In this document: one piece after another, positions 29,594 through 39,289 of the stretch | Layout of the letters: the number at the start of each line of letters is the position of its first letter | Position numbering within the stretch: the first letter of the stretch is position 1 | Assembly (NCBI GenBank): GCA_903845215.1 | Contig: CAIMWI010000029.1 | Coordinates: forward strand, 1-64,000 | Length of the DNA: 64,000 nucleotides | Direction of reading: 5' to 3' | Origin: an uncultured Rhodobacterales bacterium | GTDB lineage: Bacteria; Pseudomonadota; Alphaproteobacteria; Rhodobacterales; Rhodobacteraceae | Notes under the pieces: generated by a model | Seen by the model: only the letters and a program-made list of their open reading frames with translations | Database searches by the model: none | What the model was told of the DNA's origin: nothing | Translations under genes and position numbers: made by a program

Positions 29594-30406
29594 ATGCAGA
29601 CCGTACCCCTTTTGACCGACCGAACCCGCCTTTTGCGCAACCGCCAAAGGGCCTCGGCTTTGTTTTTGCAAGAGATGGTCGTGTCTGAAGTGCATGAAAG
29701 ACTGATCGAGGTTAACAGAACCTTTACCGATCCGTTGGTGGTGACAGGTTTTCCACAACTTTGGCCAGAAATGCCCACAATTGCCGATGACGAGGTGCTA
29801 AAGCTTGGCATCGGTGCGCAGGATCTGGTGGTGCATGCTTTAGGCTTGCACTGGGCCAATGACCCCGTCGGCCAATTGGTGCAATGCCGCCGCGCGCTTA
29901 GGCCAGATGGTTGGTTTATGGCGCTGCTTTTTGCCGGTCAAACCCTGCACGAATTGCGCGCGTGCCTAGCCCAGGCCGAGGCCGAAGTGACAGGCGGCCT
30001 ATCGCCGCGCGTGCTGCCGATGGCCGAGATCCGCGATCTGGGCGGTTTGTTGCAAAGGGCAGGCTTTGCCTTGCCCGTGGCCGACAGCTTTAGCACCCAA
30101 GTCCGCTACCGCGACGCTTTTCACCTGATGCAAGACCTGCGCGCTATGGGCGAGGGCAATGCCATGGCCGCGCGCCTGCGCAAACCCACCCAACGCGCTG
30201 TCTTTGCCCGCGCAGCAGACTTGTACCAGCAAAGCTATGGCGGCGCAGATGGCAAGATCCCCGCCACTTTTGAAATCGTCGTGCTGACGGGCTGGGCCCC
30301 TGATAACAGCCAACCCAAACCCCTTAGGCCCGGATCAGCGTCTAACCGGCTTTCAGATGTGCTTTCGGTGCCAGAAGTGAAGCTGCCTCGCGATGCAGGG
30401 ATTTGA
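29594..30406 (+). CDS. SAM-dependent methyltransferase (BioC/NDUFAF5-like)
   Basis: LTDRTRLLRNRQRASALFLQEMVVSEVHERLIEVNRTF; QDLVVHALGLHWANDPVGQLVQCRRALRPDGWFMALLFAGQTLHELR. In-frame ATG also at 29582. Confidence 0.87.
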   Translation: MQTVPLLTDRTRLLRNRQRASALFLQEMVVSEVHERLIEVNRTFTDPLVVTGFPQLWPEMPTIADDEVLKLGIGAQDLVVHALGLHWANDPVGQLVQCRRALRPDGWFMALLFAGQTLHELRACLAQAEAEVTGGLSPRVLPMAEIRDLGGLLQRAGFALPVADSFSTQVRYRDAFHLMQDLRAMGEGNAMAARLRKPTQRAVFARAADLYQQSYGGADGKIPATFEIVVLTGWAPDNSQPKPLRPGSASNRLSDVLSVPEVKLPRDAGI

Positions 30407-30455
30407 TTTGACGCAGATTGCCACTATCTGTGCCTGACGAATCAAGGAGCAGCAG

Positions 30456-31517
30456 ATGACGGATGTCACCCCCGGAACCGGACGCTTGGCCCATGCACCG
30501 GCCAGCCACCCTGTTGTAAAAACCGCGCGGGTGGGCGTGCTTTTGGCCAATCTTGGAACGCCAGATGGTTACGACTACTGGCCGATGCGCCGCTATCTGA
30601 ACGAGTTTTTGTCCGACAAGCGGGTGGTGGACCTGCCTGACTGGAAATGGCAACCGATCCTGCAGGGCATCATCCTGACGGTGCGGCCGTCAAAATCTGG
30701 GGCGAACTATAAGTCTATCTGGAACCACGAACTGAACGAAAGCCCGCTGCTGACCATCACAAAGCAGCAGACGGCCGCGATCAAAGACAGTCTGACGGCG
30801 GTTTATGGCGACCAGATCATGGTTGACTTCTGTATGCGGTATGGAAACCCGTCGACCGCGTCAAAGGTTAAGGCGATGATTGCGGCGGGATGTGAGAAGA
30901 TCGTATTCTTCCCGCTTTACCCCCATTATGCGGGCGCCACCTCGGCCACGGCCAACGATGCTTTCTTTCGGGCACTGGCAACAGAAAAGCGTCAACCCGC
31001 TGTGCGGACAGTGGCAGAGTATTTTGAACATCCGCTGTATATCAACGCGCTCGCGCATTCCGTCACCGACGCCTATGCCAAGCTTGACCGCAAGCCTGAC
31101 GTTTTGGTGACCAGTTATCACGGCATGCCGTTGCGCTATTTGATGGAGGGCGACCCCTACCATTGCCAATGTATGAAAACGACCCGCCTGTTGCGTGAGG
31201 CCTTGGGTTGGGAAAAGGGGGCGATTGATGTCAGCTTCCAGTCGGTCTTTGGCCGCGAGGTATGGCTGAAACCCTATACTGTCGAACATGTGGCCGAACT
31301 GGCCAAAGCAGGAAAAAAACACATCGCCGTCATGGCGCCTGCTTTTTCGGCAGATTGCATCGAAACACTTGAAGAAATTCAGGGCGAGATTTGCGAAGCC
31401 TTCCTGCACGCGGGTGGCGAAAGCTTCACCTATATTCCCTGCCTGAACGACCACCCTGCCCACGTTGCGGCCCTATCGGGGATCATCCGCGAAAATCTGG
31501 GCGGCTGGCTGGCATAA
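30456..31517 (+). CDS. hemH: Ferrochelatase
   Basis: VGVLLANLGTPDGYDYWPMRRYLNEFLSD, FPLYPHYAGATSATANDAF, TSYHGMPLRYLMEGDPYHCQC, FQSVFGREVWLKPYT. Confidence 0.96.
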   Translation: MTDVTPGTGRLAHAPASHPVVKTARVGVLLANLGTPDGYDYWPMRRYLNEFLSDKRVVDLPDWKWQPILQGIILTVRPSKSGANYKSIWNHELNESPLLTITKQQTAAIKDSLTAVYGDQIMVDFCMRYGNPSTASKVKAMIAAGCEKIVFFPLYPHYAGATSATANDAFFRALATEKRQPAVRTVAEYFEHPLYINALAHSVTDAYAKLDRKPDVLVTSYHGMPLRYLMEGDPYHCQCMKTTRLLREALGWEKGAIDVSFQSVFGREVWLKPYTVEHVAELAKAGKKHIAVMAPAFSADCIETLEEIQGEICEAFLHAGGESFTYIPCLNDHPAHVAALSGIIRENLGGWLA

Positions 31518-31530
31518 AGCCAAAAGAAAA

Positions 31531-31555
31531 AGGACGGCGTGGCCCGCCGTCCTTT
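31531..31555. terminator. Bidirectional terminator between hemH and small gene A
   Basis: aaaggacggcg-tgg-cccgccgtccttt stem-loop with A-rich left and T-rich right flank, between convergent genes. Confidence 0.75.
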
Positions 31556-31600
31556 AAATTCTGCGCCTGTCGCTCTGGAAAGAGCTTCAGATCGTAATGC

Positions 31601-31786
31601 TCAGTTCGACGATGCGACAGCGGCCACAACCAGCAGCAGCAGCAGCGGAACAACCATGCCGCCAGCGGACGACGAGGTGGTTTCTGCGACAACCGGTGCA
31701 GCTTCAACAACAGGTGCAGCCATGCCGCCAGCGAAAGCGGTCGAAGCAGCCAGCGTCAGGGCGGCAGCGAGAGCGAATTTTTTCAT
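31601..31786 (-). CDS. Small secreted/membrane protein, paralogue A (61 aa)
   Basis: MKKFALAAALTLAASTAFAGGMAAPVVEAAPVVAETTSSSAGGMVVPLLLLLVVAAVASSN: Sec-type signal peptide plus C-terminal hydrophobic helix; near-identical 3' end in paralogue B. Confidence 0.8.
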   Translation of the reverse strand: MKKFALAAALTLAASTAFAGGMAAPVVEAAPVVAETTSSSAGGMVVPLLLLLVVAAVASSN

Positions 31787-31934
31787 TTTGATCTCCGTTT
31801 TTGTTTTATCCAGCCGCTTGACCCGCGACAGAAATGTTGCTCGTGGCAGCATATAACCATTCTAGCAGCGCTTTTGCAACCGCCCAAGCACAAATTTGAA
31901 CAACTAATGGATGCTTTGACACAGCAAACAAAGA

Positions 31935-31960
31935 AAAAGACGGCAGATAGACTGCCGCCT
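31935..31960 (-). terminator. Terminator downstream of small gene B
   Basis: On minus strand: aggcggcagtctatctgccgtctttttcttt, a stem-loop followed by a T-rich tract. Confidence 0.6.
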
Positions 31961-31995
31961 TACTGTCGAAACCAGAAAACCGGTCCGCGCTAAGA

Positions 31996-32175
31996 TCAGT
32001 TCGACGATGCGACAGCCGCCACAACCAGCAGCAGCAGCAGCGGAACGACCATGCCGCCGGCAGACGAAGACGTGGTCGCAGCGACTTCAGGCGCCACAGT
32101 TGCAGTTGCAGCACCGCCAGCGAAAGCGGACGAAGCAGCCAAAGACAAAACGGCGGCGAGAGCGATCTTTTTCAT
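31996..32175 (-). CDS. Small secreted/membrane protein, paralogue B (59 aa)
   Basis: MKKIALAAVLSLAASSAFAGGAATATVAPEVAATTSSSAGGMVVPLLLLLVVAAVASSN; last 26 aa identical to paralogue A. Confidence 0.8.
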   Translation of the reverse strand: MKKIALAAVLSLAASSAFAGGAATATVAPEVAATTSSSAGGMVVPLLLLLVVAAVASSN

Positions 32176-32402
32176 AGTATCCTCCATTAAAAGCACCGTA
32201 CCAGACGTTCAAAGAGGCGGCAGGCGCATCCAAGACAGTTCCTCTTATTGCGTTTCAAGCAGGTCACACGCAACATTGCAACGGCTTCAGAGCGTTTTCG
32301 CCGCTCTTCCATGAAGAATTGTCAAAAAAGCAACACTTCTGGGCTTTCCAAGTGCGCGTCACAATTCTGACACATCAAAGCCGTTGCTTTTGGAAACCTT
32401 GG

Positions 32403-33011
32403 CTAAATCAACAAAACCTGCGTTCCAGCCGAGGCATACTCGAACAACTCTACGATGTGTTCGTTGTAAAGCCCGATGCAACCATTCGACGAGCGGCGGC
32501 CAATCTTGCGGGTGTCGTGCGTGCCGTGGATGCGGTAGGTGGCCCAGCCCAGATACAAAGCCCTAATCCCCAGAGGATTTTCAGGTGATCCGCCTTCTAC
32601 CGACTTAGGCCAATCGGGGTTGCGTTCCAATTCGCCTTGGGTGGCCACCCAGCGGGGGTTCACGACTTTTTGAATGACGCTGGTTCTGCCACGTTTGGTC
32701 AACTCTTCGGTCAAGGGCACCGAGGTGGGATACAGCTTATAGATGGATTGATCCTGCGACCAGAAATGCAGTGCGCGCGAGGTGATGTCGACCAAAATTG
32801 CACCGTGATCGGTGTTTTCGAAGTAGTCTTGCCAAGACAGCAGCCGAAAGCTGGATATGTTTGCCCGTTCGTTGCCTTCTGTGGTTGGGGTTTCAAACTC
32901 AGTAGAGTTTGCAAAGCTCTGCGCTTGTACCGGCAGGGCCGCCACCGTTAGGCCTGCCGCAGCGCCCGTCAGGAACAGGCGGCGTCCTAGGGTTTTGATG
33001 TCGTCAGTCAT
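32403..33011 (-). CDS. L,D-transpeptidase (YkuD/ErfK family), Tat-like signal peptide
   Basis: LGRRLFLTGAAAGLTVAALPVQAQS; YRIHGTHDTRKIGRRSSNGCIGLYNEHIVEL (HGT...SxGCI active site). Confidence 0.93.
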   Translation of the reverse strand: MTDDIKTLGRRLFLTGAAAGLTVAALPVQAQSFANSTEFETPTTEGNERANISSFRLLSWQDYFENTDHGAILVDITSRALHFWSQDQSIYKLYPTSVPLTEELTKRGRTSVIQKVVNPRWVATQGELERNPDWPKSVEGGSPENPLGIRALYLGWATYRIHGTHDTRKIGRRSSNGCIGLYNEHIVELFEYASAGTQVLLI

Positions 33012-33202
33012 GCGCTGATCTCCTTTTTGTTTTGGCCTTGGCTCGATTTGGGATGGTTGTTACACCGAAACGGCATCGGCAGCAATTCACAGCCAAGTCA
33101 ACCAGGCTCTGCCTGCCATGGGTTTTTCTTGGGCAAAATAGGTGCTAAAGACGCCTCATAGATTTCAGAGGCTCGATCAGGGCCCAAGACAGGTGACGCA
33201 AA

Positions 33203-33724
33203 ATGGATCGACGCAGGGCTTTGCTTCTTGGTGCCGCAGCAGCATTGGCAGCTTGTGCCAAACCTGCCCCCACCCCAATCGGGTCAGACGGCAAACCCTT
33301 GCCACAGGTTTATCAGATCAAGCCCGGCGACGAATCAGTCATATCTTACCGGATGCTGGATGCCATAAACGTGCTGCGCCAAACCAAGGGCGCCCCGCAA
33401 TTGCAGTTCAACGCAGCGCTGATCGCTGCAAGCGCCACCCATTCGCGTGATATGGCAGTGCAAAATCGACCTTGGCACTTTGGCTCAGACGGATCGTCGC
33501 CTTTGATGCGGGTCGTGCGGGTTGGCTACACTGGCAAACTGCTTGGCGAGTTGATTTCGGAAACCTATCAGACAGAGTTGGTCACCCTGTCAGATTGGAT
33601 GAACCAAGCCGACACTCGCGATATGGTTTTGGACATCCGGGCCACTGATATGGGCTTTTCATGGTTCCAAGAACCATCCGGTAAGTTGTGGTGGACAATG
33701 CTGCTTGGCACAAGCGCAGCTTAA
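33203..33724 (+). CDS. CAP-superfamily (SCP-like) lipoprotein
   Basis: Lipobox-like LAACAKP; MLDAINVLRQTKGAPQLQFNAALIAASATHSRDMAVQNRPWHFGSDGSSPLMRVVRVGYTG. Confidence 0.85.
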   Translation: MDRRRALLLGAAAALAACAKPAPTPIGSDGKPLPQVYQIKPGDESVISYRMLDAINVLRQTKGAPQLQFNAALIAASATHSRDMAVQNRPWHFGSDGSSPLMRVVRVGYTGKLLGELISETYQTELVTLSDWMNQADTRDMVLDIRATDMGFSWFQEPSGKLWWTMLLGTSAA

Positions 33725-33744
33725 GGCATCACACCAACCGGGCC

Positions 33745-34263
33745 TTAGGGGAAAATGTTGATCTGTGTGCCATCTTTGACCATTTGATAGATCTCTTCGA
33801 TCTCTTGGTCGGTGACGGCGATGCAACCCGCCGTCCAATCACCACTCACCCGCGTCCAACCGGGTTGGCCGTGGATGAACACATCCCCACCCGGCTGTTT
33901 GCCCGCCGCCTTGGCATAGGCGCGTTGGGCATCGTTTGGATAAGATATGCGCAGCGACAAGTGGTAGGATGATGTTGGGTTGTGCTGCGTGATGCGGTAA
34001 CTGCCTTCGGGCGTCTTGCCATCGCCTTCAAACTGCTTTTGCCCATCAGGTGTGCTGCCAAGCTGGATGTTATACTCTTTCAGCACCTTTGAACCATGCA
34101 GCAAGAACATCTTGCGATCAGCTTTATGCACCTCGATCGCGGTGACGCTTTCGCCGTGGTAGTTGGGATGGCTTGCGCCTTTGGGCATATGAAAGCAGGC
34201 CGCAAGCCCCAGCAATGCGAAGGTCATAAAGATGACCCGAAGGAAATTCGCCATATTCTGCAC
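33745..34263 (-). CDS. L,D-transpeptidase family lipoprotein (YkuD)
   Basis: LLGLAACFH lipobox; VFIHGQPGWTRVSGDWTAGCIAVTDQEIEEIY. Confidence 0.92.
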   Translation of the reverse strand: MQNMANFLRVIFMTFALLGLAACFHMPKGASHPNYHGESVTAIEVHKADRKMFLLHGSKVLKEYNIQLGSTPDGQKQFEGDGKTPEGSYRITQHNPTSSYHLSLRISYPNDAQRAYAKAAGKQPGGDVFIHGQPGWTRVSGDWTAGCIAVTDQEIEEIYQMVKDGTQINIFP

Positions 34264-34330
34264 GCCTTGCCGTTTTTTTACGATTTAACGGAAAGGTGGC
34301 TACCTTGCCAGTGGCTTGTGGGGCAGCACA

Positions 34331-35551
34331 TTACAACGTGAACTTTGCCGCCAATTCCACATGGGGCGACCAGCGGAATTGGTCGACGACTTGCACCCAG
34401 TCCAGCTTATATCCCGCCTGCGTCAAGATCTTGGCGTCGCGCGCGAAGGTGGCCGGGTTGCACGATACGGCGGCAATCACAGGCACTTTCGACTTGGCCA
34501 AGGTGTGGCTTTGCGCCTCGGCACCGGCGCGGGGCGGGTCGATGACGACAGCGTCATAACCTTTGAACTCATCAGGTTCCAGCGGGCGTCGGTACAGGTC
34601 ACGGATGCCATTGGTCACGCGTTTGATGCCCTCGGCCATGCGAAAGCCTTTGTCCAGCGCGGTCAGCATGGCGACATCGGCTTCAACCGCGTGGATTTCG
34701 GCGTTCTCGGCCAAGGGCAGGCCAAAGGTGCCGATGCCTGCAAACAGGTCGATGATTCGGCGGGCGGGGCCTACGGCCGCTTTCACGCTGGCCAGAAGGG
34801 CTGCTTCGCCTTCGGCGGTGGCTTGCAAAAAAGCCCCGACCGGCAAGGGCACATTGGCACGGCCAAAGCGCATCATGGGTTGGGCGCGTTGGGCGATGAC
34901 CTCGCCGTTCCACGACAGGCGGGACAGGCCAAAAGCTTCCACCAATCGGGCCAAATCCATCCGCTGGGTGGAATCGGCAGGCTTGCCGCCCGTGACCGCC
35001 ACATCCGGCCCCGAGGTGGTGCGTGTAATCGCCAGATCCATTTCCTGACTGCGCGATCCGCCCAGTTTCACAATCGCCTCAAGTGCGGGAAAGGCGCTGA
35101 CCAGATCGGGGTGCAGCAACTGGCACTGCGGCACCGCGACCAGAACATCCGAGGCGCGGGAATGAAACCCCATCAGAACCCCGCCCTTGGTACGGCGCGC
35201 TGCCAAAGTGGCGCGGCGGCGCGATCGAGGGGGGGAAGTGATGATAGGGCGCAAATCCGCCTCTAACCCTTGGGCGGCAAGGGCTGTGCGCACAATAGAG
35301 GTTTTCCAATCTGCCACAAACGCATCAGAGGCGTGCTGCAACATGCACCCGCCGCAGGTGCGCGCATGGCTGCAGGGTGGTTTTACGCGGTGGATGGACG
35401 GCGTCAAAATCCGCACATCGGCCAAGGTGTCGCCTTTAACCGTGCCCTCGACTTCCTCGCCCGGTAGGGTTTGGGGCGCAAAGATCGACCCATCGGGGCC
35501 TTGAATGATCCCGTCGCCCAAATGGCCGATGCGCGCTATGGTAAATGTCAC
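34331..35551 (-). CDS. Class I SAM-dependent RNA (uracil-5-)methyltransferase, RlmD/TrmA-like
   Basis: CSHARTCGGCMLQHASD (FeS Cys cluster), IIDLFAGIGTFGLPLA, VVIDPPRAGAEAQ, ISCNPATFARD-type motif. Confidence 0.93.
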   Translation of the reverse strand: MTFTIARIGHLGDGIIQGPDGSIFAPQTLPGEEVEGTVKGDTLADVRILTPSIHRVKPPCSHARTCGGCMLQHASDAFVADWKTSIVRTALAAQGLEADLRPIITSPPRSRRRATLAARRTKGGVLMGFHSRASDVLVAVPQCQLLHPDLVSAFPALEAIVKLGGSRSQEMDLAITRTTSGPDVAVTGGKPADSTQRMDLARLVEAFGLSRLSWNGEVIAQRAQPMMRFGRANVPLPVGAFLQATAEGEAALLASVKAAVGPARRIIDLFAGIGTFGLPLAENAEIHAVEADVAMLTALDKGFRMAEGIKRVTNGIRDLYRRPLEPDEFKGYDAVVIDPPRAGAEAQSHTLAKSKVPVIAAVSCNPATFARDAKILTQAGYKLDWVQVVDQFRWSPHVELAAKFTL

Positions 35552-37383
35552 TCTGCCGCTTCCTTGTCGTCAACGCCGATGAAGCCGCCGCTTTGACGGT
35601 TCCAGTAGCGCGCGTAAAGCCCCCCAAGGGCCAAAAGCTGCAGATGGGTGCCTTGTTCGACGATGTGGCCGTGATCCAGCACGATGATCCTGTCCATCTC
35701 GGCGATGGTCGACAGGCGGTGGGCGATGGCCAGCACGGTCTTGCCCTGCATGATCTGGCCCAAGGCATCTTGAACGCTGGCCTCAATCTCGGAATCAAGG
35801 GCAGATGTTGCCTCATCCAGCACCAAGATCGGCGCGTCTTTCAGAAAGGCGCGGGCAAGGGCGATGCGTTGGCGCTGCCCGCCCGACAATTTGACGCCGC
35901 GTTCGCCCAAGAAGGCGTCATAGCCACTGCGGCCTTGGTGGTCCTTCAGGGTCAAAATAAACTCATGTGCTTCGGCGGCGCGGGCGGCGGCGAACATCTC
36001 GGCCTCGGTCGCATCGGGGCGGCCGTACAGGATATTCTCGCGGGCCGAACGGTTGAACATCGCGGTTTCCTGCGTGACCATGCCAATCTGGCGGCGCAGC
36101 GATTCTTGGGTGACCGATCGCACATCGACCCCGTCCAACCGGATATTCCCGCTTTCCGTATCATAAAGCCGCAGCAGCAAAGCCACCAAGGTCGACTTGC
36201 CCGCACCCGAAGCACCCACGATGCCGATCTTTTCCCCCGACGCCACGTTCAGCGACACATCACGCAACCCACCCGCCTTGCGCCCGTAGGCAAAGGACAC
36301 GTGATCCATCGTGATCTGCCCCTTCACCCGCGGCATGTCGCTCGCATCTGGCGCATCAGTCAGCGAATAGGGCGGCGTTAAGGTGCGCAGGCCGTCTTCG
36401 ACCTCGCCCAGATTGCCAAAGATGCCCATCAGCGAAAACGACACCCAGCCCGTCATCTGCGCCAAACGAAAGCTGACAGCGCCCGCCGCCGCGATATCGC
36501 CGGCACTGGCCGAACCGGTTGACCAAAGCCACACCGTGGCCCCCACCATCAAGACCGGCAAAATCCCTGCCAAGCCCATCAGGTTAAAGCGAAACCAAGA
36601 CGATATCGCCCCATACACCATCGCCGAATCGCGAAAACTTTGCATCGCATCCAGCGCCACGCGGTCTTCGTGGTCGGTATGGGCGAACAGCTTGACGGTT
36701 TTCATATTCGTCACGGTATCGACGATCTGCCCCGTAACATTGGCCCTTGAAGAGGCCCGCATCGCCGAGGCCCCGCGCACGCGCCGTAGATAATACCGAA
36801 TGAACAGGCCATAAGCCACAACCCACGCCAACAGCAGCCCTGACACGGCCCCATCAATCGCCACCATCAACGCCACCGACCCCACAACAGAAGCCAGCGC
36901 AAATGCCCCCGTTTCAATCGTGCCTGACACCACATCCGTCGCTGCCCGCGCCGTTTGCATCTGCTTTTGCGCGATGCGTCCGGCAAAGTCGTTGTCAAAG
37001 AAGGTGACAGAATGGCCCAAGGTCCAGCGGTGCAACCGCGACAGGATCAGCGGGAACAGGTTGGGTTCAATGATCAGCGACAAGGCCGAGGTGTTGATGC
37101 CAAACACCAGTGGCCGCACGACCAGATAAAACGCTGCAAAGATCGCAAACAACTGCCAATGCTGTTCAAACACCCGCGATGGCGTGCCGGTGGCGGCATC
37201 GATCACATGGCCGAGAATAACCGCGCTGACCGCCTCTAACGAGCCCGCGATACACGACCAGAAACTCGCCCAAAGCACACCCGCCCAAGCGCCGCGCAGC
37301 GCCCAGCCGAAAAAGGGCAAGGGGCGCGCGGGGGGCGGCAGATTGGTCGGCTGAAAGGGCGCGATGGCGGGGCCAAGCATCAT
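35548..37383 (-). CDS. ABC transporter, fused permease/ATPase (half-exporter 1)
   Basis: Six-TM domain; Walker A GASGAGKST, signature LSGGQRQRIALARAF, Walker B ILVLDEATSALDSE. Confidence 0.95.
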   Translation of the reverse strand: MMLGPAIAPFQPTNLPPPARPLPFFGWALRGAWAGVLWASFWSCIAGSLEAVSAVILGHVIDAATGTPSRVFEQHWQLFAIFAAFYLVVRPLVFGINTSALSLIIEPNLFPLILSRLHRWTLGHSVTFFDNDFAGRIAQKQMQTARAATDVVSGTIETGAFALASVVGSVALMVAIDGAVSGLLLAWVVAYGLFIRYYLRRVRGASAMRASSRANVTGQIVDTVTNMKTVKLFAHTDHEDRVALDAMQSFRDSAMVYGAISSWFRFNLMGLAGILPVLMVGATVWLWSTGSASAGDIAAAGAVSFRLAQMTGWVSFSLMGIFGNLGEVEDGLRTLTPPYSLTDAPDASDMPRVKGQITMDHVSFAYGRKAGGLRDVSLNVASGEKIGIVGASGAGKSTLVALLLRLYDTESGNIRLDGVDVRSVTQESLRRQIGMVTQETAMFNRSARENILYGRPDATEAEMFAAARAAEAHEFILTLKDHQGRSGYDAFLGERGVKLSGGQRQRIALARAFLKDAPILVLDEATSALDSEIEASVQDALGQIMQGKTVLAIAHRLSTIAEMDRIIVLDHGHIVEQGTHLQLLALGGLYARYWNRQSGGFIGVDDKEAAE

Positions 37384-39230
37384 GGGGCGGTATGTTCCAA
37401 ATCATCGCGCAGAAAGCCGCCGGATTGGCGCGCCCAGAACTGCGCGTAAAGGCCGTTTTGGGCCAGAAGGGCTGCGTGGGGGCCCTGCTCGACGATATGC
37501 CCGCCGTCCAAAACCACGATGCGGTCCATCGCAGCGATGGTCGAAAGGCGATGCGCGATGGCGATCACGGTCTTGCCCTGCATCACGCCGAACAGGGCTT
37601 TTTGAATGGCGGCTTCAGCTTCGGAATCCAGCGCACTGGTGGCTTCATCCAAAATCAAAATCGGCGCGTCTTTCAGAATCACCCGTGCCAAGGCCACCCG
37701 TTGGCGCTGCCCGCCCGACAGTTTCACGCCACGCTCGCCGACATGGGCGTCATAGCCTGTGCGGCCCTGCGGGTCTTCCAGCGTCAGAATAAACTCATGC
37801 GCCTCGGCCTGCTTGGCTGCAGCGATCATGGCGGCATCGCCCGCATCGGGGCGAGCATAAAGGATGTTATCACGCACCGAGCGGTGCATCAGGCTGCTGT
37901 CTTGCTGCACCATGCCAATCTGGCGGCGCAGGCTGGATTGGGTGACTTGGGCGATGTCTTGCCCGTCAATCAGGATCTGGCCTTCCTCGGTGTCGTAAAA
38001 GCGCAAGATCAGCTTGACCAGCGTGGATTTGCCCGCGCCTGACCGCCCGATCAGCCCGATCTTTTCGCCCGGATGCACGGTCAGAGACAGGTTCTGCAAC
38101 CCGCCCGATCCGCGCCCGTAGTGGTGGCTGACGGCGTTGATTTGGATCAGACCCTGTTCAAAGTTCAGCGGCTTGGCGTCTTGGGAATCAACCAGCGTCA
38201 CAGGTTGGGTGATGGTTTGCATCCCCTCTTGCACCGTGCCCAAATTCTGCACCAAATTCGTCGTGGCCCACATGATCCAATAGGTCATCGAATGCAGGCG
38301 CAGCACCAAAGCCACCGCCGCCGCCACCAACCCGACAGAGGCTGACCCGTGAAACCACAGATAAATCGCCCAGCCTGAAACACCCGTGACCATCAACCCG
38401 TTCAGAAACGTCAGGGTCGTGTCCATAACGGTGACGATGCGCATCTCTTTTTGAAAAGTGGTCCGCGCGCCTTCGATGGCGTCTTTGGCATAGGCCAACT
38501 CGCGGTCGTCATGGGCGAATAGCTTAACCGAATGAATGTTTGTATAGCTGTCAACCACACGGCCCGTCACGGCCGAGCGCGCCTCGGAACTGGCCGTCGA
38601 GGCGGGGCCTGCGCGCTTGATCGTCCAGCGCATCAAAGAGATATAGCCCACAAACCACGCCACCAAAGGGATAAGCAGACGCAAATCAGCATTGGCCAGC
38701 ATCACCGCGGCCGCGATCAGCGTGGTTGAGGCGAAGGCCACTGCGTCAAACACCTGAAACACGGCATCACCCGCCGCAGGTGGGGCTTGCATGATTCGAT
38801 TGGCAATGCGGCCCGCAAAATCGCTTTCAAACCACCCAACCGGCTGGCGCAGCACATGGGCATGCGCCCGCCAGCGCATCATGGTGCCAAAGTTGGTCAG
38901 GATCGTGTTATGCAGCAGCGCCACATTCGTGCCGCCGATGATGGGGCGTATCAATACAATGGCCAAGGCCACCAAGATAATCTCGGTGCCATGCGCCGCC
39001 CAAACTGACGCGGGGGTGCCTTGACCTAATAGGTCAACCAGATGGCCCAGATACCACAGCAACCCCACCTCTGACGCAGCGTTCATCGTCGAAAACAGCG
39101 CCGTGACGGCAAAGACCTTGCGGAACGGGCGCACATAATCGGCCAAAAACGGCCACAATTGGCGCGGCGGCGTGTCAGTTTGGGTATAGGGGGCATAGGG
39201 GTCGACAAGACCCTCAAAGAATTTAAACAT
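37380..39230 (-). CDS. ABC transporter, fused permease/ATPase (half-exporter 2)
   Basis: Walker A GRSGAGKSTL, LSGGQRQRVALARV, ILILDEATSALDSE; start ATG at 39230 (MFKFFEGLVDPYAPY); overlaps the downstream half-exporter by 4 nt. Confidence 0.95.
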   Translation of the reverse strand: MFKFFEGLVDPYAPYTQTDTPPRQLWPFLADYVRPFRKVFAVTALFSTMNAASEVGLLWYLGHLVDLLGQGTPASVWAAHGTEIILVALAIVLIRPIIGGTNVALLHNTILTNFGTMMRWRAHAHVLRQPVGWFESDFAGRIANRIMQAPPAAGDAVFQVFDAVAFASTTLIAAAVMLANADLRLLIPLVAWFVGYISLMRWTIKRAGPASTASSEARSAVTGRVVDSYTNIHSVKLFAHDDRELAYAKDAIEGARTTFQKEMRIVTVMDTTLTFLNGLMVTGVSGWAIYLWFHGSASVGLVAAAVALVLRLHSMTYWIMWATTNLVQNLGTVQEGMQTITQPVTLVDSQDAKPLNFEQGLIQINAVSHHYGRGSGGLQNLSLTVHPGEKIGLIGRSGAGKSTLVKLILRFYDTEEGQILIDGQDIAQVTQSSLRRQIGMVQQDSSLMHRSVRDNILYARPDAGDAAMIAAAKQAEAHEFILTLEDPQGRTGYDAHVGERGVKLSGGQRQRVALARVILKDAPILILDEATSALDSEAEAAIQKALFGVMQGKTVIAIAHRLSTIAAMDRIVVLDGGHIVEQGPHAALLAQNGLYAQFWARQSGGFLRDDLEHTAP

Positions 39231-39289
39231 GGCGGGCCTTTTGATTGCTTGCAGCATATAACCCAAAATGCGGCAAAGGGAAACCGCGC

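Noticed and set aside
31806-32114. Minus-strand ORF with RCCCCWLW peptide, a possible Cys-rich peptide
   Set aside because: Out-of-frame reading of the repeated 3' end of the small paralogue (GCTGCTGCTGCTG codons); the Leu-rich in-frame reading with signal peptide is far more plausible.
34316-35266. 316-aa plus-strand ORF
   Set aside because: Antisense to the RlmD/TrmA-like methyltransferase; shadow ORF.
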